From contig JAXDDX010000055.1 of assembly GCA_034670405.1 (NCBI GenBank), positions 2,124,501-2,188,500 of the forward strand: a stretch of 64,000 nucleotides of DNA, given 5' to 3'. Below, piece by piece: positions 56,030-64,000 of the stretch. Position numbers and translations under genes: made by a program. Origin of the DNA: Hoplostethus atlanticus. Lineage: Eukaryota; Chordata; Actinopteri; Trachichthyiformes; Trachichthyidae. The notes beneath the pieces were generated by a model. The model saw only the letters and a list, made by a program, of their open reading frames with translations, did no database searches and was not told the origin of the DNA. The first letter of the stretch is position 1, and every line of letters starts with the position of its first letter.

Positions 56030-58860
56030 AAGTGGATCCACATGGAGGAGAGCAGGGAGCCTGTTTGTGCCATGTGATATAATGGTATGAAAAGGATTAC
56101 ATCATCGTTTGGGATGTAGGTGGGGGGGGGGAGGAGGAGGAGGCAGGGGGCTGGAGACAGAAGACTTAGACTGCCACCTGGTGCTTGTATCGCCAACTAC
56201 GCCGTCCTCTTGATCCAAAACCACCGCTGTTGAAACAAAGCTCCCTCCGGGTGCTGCTGAATGAGAACATTTGTTCTCCCAGACGTGCTGCACGAATTAC
56301 CCGACAAGCACCGCTCCCCCCGCGCTACATGAGACAGGAAAGCGTTCGTTCGCAGGGGGGGGAGAAAGACTGGAAGCCGTAGTTTTCCCATATCAAGAGC
56401 GTGGTAAATGGCGCCCGCTTGGCCCCCATACATCCTCACCCACCCCCCTCTCCCCCCGGGTACAGTGTTGCCAAGATGCCATTAGACAGCTGCGTGGTAT
56501 TTGCAGAGCTGCGGCATAATGACACAGAGGGCTGCGTTTAGTGCCTGCCATTAGTCAGGGATTAGGCCTCTCTTTTCAAGTCGCCGCAATCTCTGAAGAG
56601 CCTGCGGTTTCCAGCTTTCCAGGATGCCCGGCGATGAGGCGTGCTCGTGCATACTTCCACTGCGGTCGGTTTTAGCGTCTGCGGTTGTGTTTGTTTGCAG
56701 CCGCGTCGAGAGGAGCCTCTCAGAAGAGCCTCTCAGAAGAGCCTCTCGGCGGCGCGTGCAAATGTCTGAGGTGGCGGGCTGCTCACATGACAGCGTGAGG
56801 CCGGTTTCTCTCCCGCTCACTAATCATTTGGTTCCGCCGTAGTTTTTTTCCCCGCCGCACCTCCGAGAAAAACATGGGTGTTATATACCCCATCACTTTT
56901 CGGAGGCGTGTGCTACATTGAGTGAGATGATCCCCTTGATGAGCACCGCGGGAGGACCGTGCATTCAAACTGTTGCTTCGTTGGGTGGCGACACCAGCGT
57001 TACTTTACCAAAAACACACTTGTTCACAGCCTCCTGCGGCTCACTGTCTTTTACAGCACTTTCACTTTCATACACAGTTACACACATTCACACCTATAAT
57101 AGCTATCCGGTCTTCTACTGTGGGCTGCCGAGCAACTACTCTGGAGAGAATGGGGGTCAGTCAAGTGGCACAATCAAGTGTCTCGGCATAAGAGCACCTC
57201 AGTGGTAGAAGGAGAGAGTTATTTGAGATTTGTTATTTGAGATTTGTTATTTTCACTTTTCCCGCCATCTATTTTCCCAGCTTGTCCAGGCGTTCAGACC
57301 GGCGGCCTGCTTCCCTCACCCTCAGGCTACCACTGCCCTGTAAGCCGATATGAGGTCAATAAAGTTCATTTCAACTGTCTGGAATGTCCAGCTCTAATAT
57401 GTACTTATCACAATTGATTGACAGCCTTCTGTCAAGCAGGTTTGTGAGTATTGGGGGCGCTGAACCTGCAGCAGTAATTAGGTTTGCAACATTTTATATG
57501 GTGCTGCGCCGAGCCCCGTCTGAAATGTAAAAGCAAAAATTGTCTCTTGATGCGATTTTCATCCCTTTTGCATTTTCCGAAGCACTCGCCCGGTTGAGAG
57601 ATCCCAGCAGCGGCGGCAGCGGCGGCAGCATAAACTATGTCATCTCTGGGCCCCGCCACGCTGCTCATTCCAAAAGAAAATGTAGCAGAACTAATAACTC
57701 TAAATATTAGTTCAATCATTCACAGCGGCTAACTCCCAGCTCCTCGCCAGCTTTGAACACTCCACAGGCTAGAGATATTTCATCCTTGCTTTATGATTTC
57801 ACAGCCACCTCGCAAAATGCAGCTTATGATCTCATTTCGGTTGCTAATGTATTCCCGCTTTTTTTTTTTTCTTCCCTTCTCGCTTTGTTCTCTGGGAGGA
57901 AAAGTGTTTAGTGTGCCGAAGTAATGATTTCTGAGAGCGGTGTTTACAGGCTTGAACGGGGATGCCAAAAGTGGAGAGGGAGGCGTTCGAGCCCCGCGTG
58001 TAAATTTAATTAGGTTTTTTTCCCATCTCGGTCGGTGGTTTTCGGGGGCCCCCGTCTTCAGCCATGGACGTCCTTATAGAGACGACAGCCATTTGTACGA
58101 AGCCACAAATGAAGGAAATCTTGGTCCTGGACCAAGTTGTCTGTTATGTTTATCATACGTTCCTCTACGGGATTCAAGAGTGTCCTGCTGAAAACCCTGC
58201 GTGGTCAGGTTTCTAGGGATAACTGATTTAGTGAGTCTTGTGTGTTGGCTTTTGTTTTCTTATGAAAAAAAAAAAAAAGAGTCAGCTCGGTTATAGCATG
58301 AAACGAGGCAATGCTAAAATTGTTATTCAGGTCAAGTGCTGTACTATGCTACTGAGCACATTTTAATAGCGCAGGCTCCCCGAGGCAACAGACTCCATTC
58401 AAATTCCGAATGAGCCGCTATCATTTACTGACCTTCAAGTGTCTTGTTTATACAAATTGAAATGAAACCGCAAAATCATTCCCCCCCGCTTTAATTTACC
58501 TTCATAAGTAAACAGATTGCGCGGGAGGATCTCTCTCTCCCCGTATCTGAGATAATGAACACCGCATCGTCCCTCACCTGTAAAACAAAACACAAAAAAA
58601 AAGAAAGAAAAATAACATCTCCCATCTGCAAACTACTAGAAAATGCGCAGTGGGGGGGGGGGGGGGTGTTATGATTTGTAGTCTTTGGGCGTTAATACCT
58701 ATAAAAGTTGCTGTAATGGAACCGGTTGGGTGGCTGTAAAAGCCTGGGTGCCCGGGGTCCTCTATATGTCACCCAGCTCTGCATCGCTCAGCGGCCTGCC
58801 GCACACACAGGCCAACCTTTTGAAATGTCAGCGCGATAAAACCCAATGGATTCAATGCGC
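56030..58860. other. Unique sequence, no gene supported
   Basis: Regulatory-like parts occur near 56520-56580 ('gtgcctgccattagtcaggg') and 57690-57800. A GGC-rich trinucleotide patch lies at 57609-57629 and G tracts near 56122 and 58651. A 12-bp word 'gaagagcctctc' is repeated three times with small changes at 56713-56745. Confidence 0.38.
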
Positions 58861-58869
58861 CGGACCCGG

Positions 58870-59015
58870 CGGTGTCAAACGCCATTAGTTTTAATCCTAT
58901 TTGCGGTGAAATTGCTCTTGAAAGGTAAAGGGATCTATAACTGTCTGGGGCCCTGGGCTAGGCCATTGTAAATCTCTCCGTGTGCTGATGGCTCCTCTCC
59001 CAAGGTTTATGGGGT
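58870..59015. promoter_or_regulatory. Candidate conserved non-coding block
   Basis: The sequence has 'cgccattagttttaatccta', 'gcggtgaaattgctcttgaa' and 'gggctaggccattgtaaatc'. It is unique and non-coding. Confidence 0.33.
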
Positions 59016-59465
59016 TGGAATGAGAGCAGGGCTACATGCTGGGTGGAGACATCGTGTCCCGGAGAACTGTTAGCTAAGTAATGGAGCTGTAGTAGATTGA
59101 GAGAGGCCATGCGTCTCACGGCACAGTGCTCTATTCCAGCGGCTGGAAAAAAGAGCTGTCCCTTCCACTCTGCCGCTCCCTGTTAGCGAGGGCCAGCGGA
59201 GCACACGGATTCATTGGTGCAGTGATGACTCTATATGCTTTGGCACACTGGGGCCCCTTTCAACTCAACTGCTGCTGCTCAGGTCTCTTGGCTTCGTGGC
59301 ATGGGATGTTGAGGAGACAGGAGAAGAGACTCACTGTGGTAGAGCAGAATGACATGAATGTGATACAAGGGAATGGATGAGGTGGATTAGAGAATGATAG
59401 ACCATGATAAACTAGAATAGAATCGAGTAGAATAGAATAGAATAGATGTTGTTATGCAACTGAAA
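59016..59465. other. Unique sequence, AGAAT tract at 59412
   Basis: Imperfect AGAAT/TAGAA pentamers cover about 59412-59446. No gene is supported. Confidence 0.4.
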
Positions 59466-59469
59466 CCTG

Positions 59470-60190
59470 CAATGGAATATGGTCATTTTAAGGCAGGTTG
59501 AAGTTTTAGTTCTGCAAATATTTCTCGGAGGCTGAGCTGCTCTGGAGGCAGAAATAATCTCATTGGTTGAGTTAAACCTCAGTGGGCGGAGCCACAGAAC
59601 CAGAGTTTTTCTGGCTAAGTAACTTTAGACTGAAGCCCAGTGAAAAAGACAAGGAGTAAGAGAGAAGGAAGCCTAGCACTCTGGCTAATTAAAAAAAATG
59701 CTATCTAGCCATACTGAGTTATATAGGTTAGCTAGTTAGCCTAGCCGACCTTCCAAGTTCAAACTAGCCATACTAGCCTATAGCTAGCTAGATAAGCTAG
59801 TTAGCCTAGCTAACCTTCCAAGTTCAAACTAGCCATACTAGCCTAGAGTTATCTAGGTTATCTAGTTAGCCTAGCTGACCTTCCAAGTTCAAACTAGCCA
59901 TACTAGCCTATAGCTGGCTAAGTAAGCTAGTTAGCTATAGGCCTGCTGACCCTACAAGATCATGAATGAAGGAAGAAAAAAAGAGTAATTTCCTTTATGT
60001 TTTTAGTTCTATTTTGAGCAGAGTTCATTCTTTCCCGGTTAGCTAACTTGCACTCCGAGTTGGGCCTGTCCACTGAGGTTTAACTCAACCAGTGAGATTA
60101 TTTCTGCTCCCAGAGCAGCTCTGCCTCCGAGAAATGTTTGCAGAACTAAAACGCTGCTCTGCAATTTAAAGTTACCTCCAGTCACATTCT
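59470..60190. mobile_element. MITE 6 with TIRs of 85-110 bp, carrying minisatellite D
   Basis: The left arm 59503-59586 reads 'gttttagttctgcaaatatt', 'tctcggaggctgagctgctc' and 'cattggttgagttaaacctc'. The right arm 60070-60152 is its inverted partner with about nine in ten bases matching. Weaker pairing continues outward to about 59470 and 60190. There is no transposase. The centre is filled mainly by a 65-bp tandem array. The exact ends and target duplication are not resolved. Confidence 0.83.
59704..59970. repeat. Minisatellite D, 65-bp unit
   Basis: The word 'ttccaagttcaaactagcca' starts at 59751, 59816 and 59881, exactly 65 bp apart, with partial units on both sides. The unit is rich in CTAG, GCTAG and TTAGC. 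Confidence 0.93.
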
Positions 60191-60194
60191 GTAT

Positions 60195-62235
60195 TTTCAT
60201 TCAGGGAAGCACGGGGATTTAGTCATCGCAGATGTACGGGGAGGGGGTGTATTTATTTACATACCACGCTTGTCTGTGTCTGTGCCTGTGTTGAGTCAAC
60301 CTGCAGCAGCCACAAACAGCATCTGGCCTTATTGTACTGTATGTCTGAACCACTTCCTCTCTGAGATGGAGAAGGATGATGGGAGCTGTTTTCCACTTCC
60401 TCTATCTGCGATCAATGTGGTTTCCGCTGAAACTGATACTGTGGCTGTATGGCCGTTAGTAGATTCAGAGAATAGCAAGGGATAAGCCTACGTTCAGTGG
60501 CAAAAACAAATGCATGAATGCAGTGCATAATACATAGATGAGGAAAAAAAAAAAAGGTGACATGAATCAAACCAGATTTCAGTATCATCAGATTTCATTT
60601 ATTATTATTGTGCTTTATTATTGGTTCACTCTCTTATGGGATCCAGGAATACATTGGTAGATCTATTGTGTGGGAACCTTTGCACGCTATTGGTTGCTTG
60701 TCATGTTGGTGATCATTTAAGTGTATACTGTTGCTCTCATGGTAAGTCATCAGCTGAACACCTCAAATGCGAATGTAAAAAATGTATTTGCCAGTGAGAT
60801 CAAACAGTTCATGGTTTCCCGCTTCACGTCTCCTCTCGGCGTCCCCATTTACACATTGATTTGGCTGTGCCCACTCAATTGTTGCCCCCGCTCTTGAAAA
60901 CAATCCAAACAGCACACTGCGAAACTAGAGGAGAAACCGCAGCTGCTCACCGCACCTCGCCTCGGCAGCCAATCACAGGTAGCCGCTTGTTTCTGTCTCC
61001 CTGCGGTGGTGATTGCGTCTGAGTGGCAGCAAAAGTAGCATCAGCCGAGCACATGCCAAGCATGCCTCTCTCCACCTCCCCAGTATCATCCTGTTACACT
61101 GCACATGCTGCATTCAGGCAGCTTAGGCTTCCAGGAAATCATCACTGACTGGGAAGGACAACATCCTGTGGCTGTGGTTGAGTCTCTCCCTCTGTGTGTG
61201 TGTGTGAGGATGGGATAATATGATCCAAGCATGAAGCATGGATGTGTGGACACACCGCAGTCACTGACCACAAGAGTACGCTGTGGTATCATGGTAATGT
61301 CACTAAAATCCCTCTAATTTGGAGTATCAGGGATAAGCCTCTCCCTCGCCGGTCTGAACACCAGATGGTCTTCTGAAGCCCGATATTACTGCCAGGAGCT
61401 TCCAACTTTTGGGCTCTGATTTGATTTTTGGAAGCAACTAAGTGGACTTCTCTGGTAGGAGTGCATGTCAGGCCACGCCAGGCCCAAGGGGTGTGTTGTT
61501 CAATCGCTTGACAAAGACAAAACTACCAGCAGGTTGAGCCCAGGCAGTATTTGCATCGAGAGCGAGCCTCAACGAACCCTCTCCAAAGGCAAAATGAAAC
61601 ATCCTCACACCTCACAGGGCCTATAAATCAATTGTGAAATAACACCTTTTTTTTTTTCTTCTCCTCCGGTGAGTTAAACAAACAGCCATTCAAATATAAC
61701 ACGGAGAGGGGAGGGGGGGGGGCACTGCGTCACAAAACAAATCTCATTGGAATGTAATTCATTCAGATTGCAGTGTCAAATGTATTCAATTTCGACATCA
61801 GATATTCAGGTGGATCCTGCCAGCCTTGTACATGACACTGAATAAAACATTTCTGCTGCTGCGTGCTTGTGGGTGGGGTAGTGGTGGTGGTGAGGAGGAG
61901 GAGGAGGAGGCGCAGTAGATACTTCCAGGGCAATTTACTGAGGCTGGGAGTGAAATAGATGCAGCCTCAACCTCCCTGTTTGTCATCCGCACAGCTCTCC
62001 TGCAGACAAACAAACAAAAGAGGAGACATTATTTACTCGGCGCCTACGAGTTGTTTTGTTTGTTCTTGAAGACTCGTGCCGTTCGGCGACGGCATTTCAG
62101 TTCAACTCTGGGGCCACCGGTACTAAAATAAATGCACGTTGGTACCGTGAGGTGCTTTAGACTAGCGAGGCCGGTGAAAGGCATATGTCTCATGCATGGA
62201 ATTTACAGTGACATTTTGATTTCGCTTTCCTTTGG
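60195..62235. other. Unique sequence, no gene
   Basis: A TG run lies at 61194-61206 and a G tract near 61711-61722. The part 61610-61830 has 'aacaaatctcattggaatgt' and 'aattcattcagattgcagtg' and resembles conserved non-coding DNA, but with less motif density than other blocks. Confidence 0.4.
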
Positions 62236-62237
62236 TG

Positions 62238-62400
62238 CAGTGGTTCCCAATCCAGTCCTCAAGTAACCCCTCGTCCTGCAGGTTTTAGCTCCAGCTCTAC
62301 TCAGCTCTATTATTTATTACCAATTAGAGGCTTCACGTTTTCCTGATATCTTAATTGGTTCAGGTGTGCCTGAGTAGATCAGATTTAGTGGATCCAATTT
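62238..62400 (+). mobile_element. Dispersed fish repeat starting CAGTGGTTCCCAA
   Basis: The start 'cagtggttcccaatccagtc' followed by 'ctcaagtaacccctcgtcct' and 'gcaggttttag' matches the opening of a common teleost short element, likely a hAT-type MITE. The right end with the inverted word is not seen, so the copy is partial. Confidence 0.55.
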
Positions 62401-62836
62401 AGCAATATTGGCCTTTTATGACCAAGTAAAGAGCAACTAGTGTGCAGATTTCGTACTTTCTGCTCCTGATGGAAGTCCTTGCTCAAGGGTGCTTTGGCAA
62501 TGCCAACCTGCCAGACTCCCAGTCATTGAAAAATGCCTTAGTGAACATCTAGAAAACTGGTCTCTCAAAAGTGAACTGCTGTTCATTACTGTAATGAATA
62601 GACAACAATATTGTGCTGATGAAAGCGTAATAACCACTGAATTCACTTGACTTACATTGCATTATGCCATGCTGGAGGTTGACTGCTAGAGGACTTAGTG
62701 TTTTGTAAGGAAACCCTGCCCTCTAGTGGCCATCTGCTTACACAAAACTGCACCACTGCACTAAATGTACTAATCCTTATGTGCTCTTTGCCGCCAACAC
62801 TTCAAATCTATGAATAAAAGAAATGTCTGGGGACAA
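62401..62836. other. Unique sequence
   Basis: No firm feature is seen. 'cctgccctctagtggccatc' at 62716 is a word common in old fish repeats. Confidence 0.35.
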
Positions 62837-63062
62837 AGTGGAGCAATGACTGATGACTGACAAGATATTATGATTTAATCACCGTCATAAATTATTAGTT
62901 GGTCGCCAAACTATCATCCTAGAGGGGACGATCACACCAAGGGAGCATTCAGGACCAATATAAAATGATATAAGATGATAGTTTGGAGAACTATGTCTAA
63001 TAATTTGTCACATTGACCAAATAATAATATCTCAGTCATCAGTCATCAGTCATTGCTCCACT
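62837..63062. mobile_element. MITE 7, 226-bp imperfect fold-back
   Basis: The left part 'agtggagcaatgactgatga' through 'taaattattag' and 'ccaaactatcat' is mirrored by the right part 'atgatagtttgga' through 'taataatttgtcac' and 'cagtcattgctccact'. About 85 bp pair on each side with several indels. There is no coding frame. Confidence 0.8.
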
Positions 63063-63690
63063 GTGCCTCCAGAAATGCAGTTAGGGTTTAGTGAAATGAT
63101 GACCCTTAGAAAAAGAGACAGCGAGAGGGAATGAGAGACAAAGAGAGGATAAAAAAAATGAAACAAGTTCAACTACGGTCAGCAGGGGGCAGCATCTACC
63201 CAACCTATGTATCACTCAGCTCCTAACGTTACCCACTCCACTCACCCTTCTGTACTGATGCATCCCCCCATCATCACACAAACCCAGGCAAGCTGCTGAG
63301 TACTGCTGCCTTCAGACGCTGTCGGGAAATGTCGTTATTATTACTGTGATAACCTGGGTTGCCGAGATGAGCGATTGAAGAGGCGGAGACGACTGATGGT
63401 AAAAGAGATGTACGCAGCAATTTTTGGGCTGAATGAATGATTTAAGATGTCAGTTATATGCCATTTATTTTCTCTGTAGGGCAAAGAAGCAGAGAATACT
63501 GTTGGGTCCATTCAGTCTCTGACCAAAAGCACCTGAATGCAGCTGGAATGCGTTGTATTTTAAAAGCACTTATAAGTAGGAGCTTACAAGGAGCACCTGA
63601 AGGCAGCATATGCCTGCTAATAGGCCCGCAACACCTGTCTGTCTCTGTTTCCATGTGTTCCTCCCCTCTCTCCCCTACACCCCCCCCCCC
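63063..63690. other. Unique sequence
   Basis: No gene is supported. A C10-11 tract lies near 63680. Confidence 0.4.
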
Positions 63691-63699
63691 CTCCATTCC

Positions 63700-63800
63700 C
63701 TCTATAAAACCCTGATCTAATTATGTGCTTAATTGATCAGTGGAACCGTTTCTGCTCTGTCTTCATCAATGGCTAATTAAAAGACACCTATAAAACAGAC
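63700..63800. promoter_or_regulatory. Candidate conserved non-coding block
   Basis: The sequence has 'tgatctaattatgtgcttaa', 'ttgatcagtggaaccgtttc' and 'caatggctaattaaaagaca' within 100 bp, with three homeodomain-type cores. It is unique and non-coding. Confidence 0.38.
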
Positions 63801-64000
63801 AGATAACACTTCTGGAGGAGAACTGCTGGTGTAAAAAATCTACTTCAGGAAAAAAAAGTAAAAAGTAGCTCACTTAAATTATACTCCCAGTAAAAGGATA
63901 TTACTTATGATCTTTCCCATGCAATAAATGTAAGTTATGATATACATTATATATGTACATATCTGTATATATACAGTAAACAACATAACAACATTAAAAC
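63801..64000. other. AT-rich unique end of window
   Basis: AT-rich sequence with TATA-like alternation at 63940-63975. No feature is called. Confidence 0.4.

Overview
The window looks like teleost fish DNA, most likely a percomorph. It is dense in CA, GA and CT microsatellites and in short tRNA-derived SINE remnants whose tail reads like the fish type 'gtaagtcgctttggataaaag'. It also holds several small DNA-transposon derivatives flanked by TA or TTAA, reversed LINE 3' tails ending in short tandem units, and one RT-end fragment of a LINE. Between these lie AT-rich unique stretches full of TAAT, TCAAAGG and TGACAG-type motifs, as expected of conserved non-coding DNA around developmental genes.

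I find no convincing host gene, tRNA gene, rRNA gene or CRISPR array. Open frames longer than 100 codons are explained by simple repeats, by tandem units divisible by three, by transposon coding remnants or by chance. The window is best read as intergenic DNA or a very long intron. The species and neighbouring genes cannot be told from the sequence alone.

Layout. 0-2.3 kb: a 52-55 bp E-box minisatellite split by a 1,205 bp hAT element with an 8-bp target duplication and a BED-finger exon. 2.3-5.7 kb: mostly unique, with one SINE fragment. 5.8-6.6 kb: a 32-bp minisatellite with a higher-order period of 253 bp. 6.6-14.8 kb: unique stretches with candidate regulatory DNA, one SINE, a 33-bp minisatellite and a CT-rich duplication. 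14.8-15.8 kb: two MITEs, one of them cruciform-rich. 21.3-24.6 kb: a repeat cluster with a long-TIR MITE, a TTAA MITE split by a LINE tail, a SINE and a degenerate LINE. 30.5-30.9 kb: a TTAA MITE with an internal fold-back. 31-45 kb: largely unique. 45.8-53 kb: a mosaic of old repeats. 53-59 kb: unique with microsatellites. 59.5-60.2 kb: a TIR element carrying a 65-bp minisatellite. 62-63 kb: two further repeat-like elements.

The most noteworthy signals are three near-identical DR1 nuclear-receptor sites at 5.7, 16.3 and 54.9 kb, the repeated pattern of minisatellites coupled to TIR elements, two TTAA MITEs of one family at very different lengths, and a set of unique AT-rich blocks that deserve comparison across fishes.
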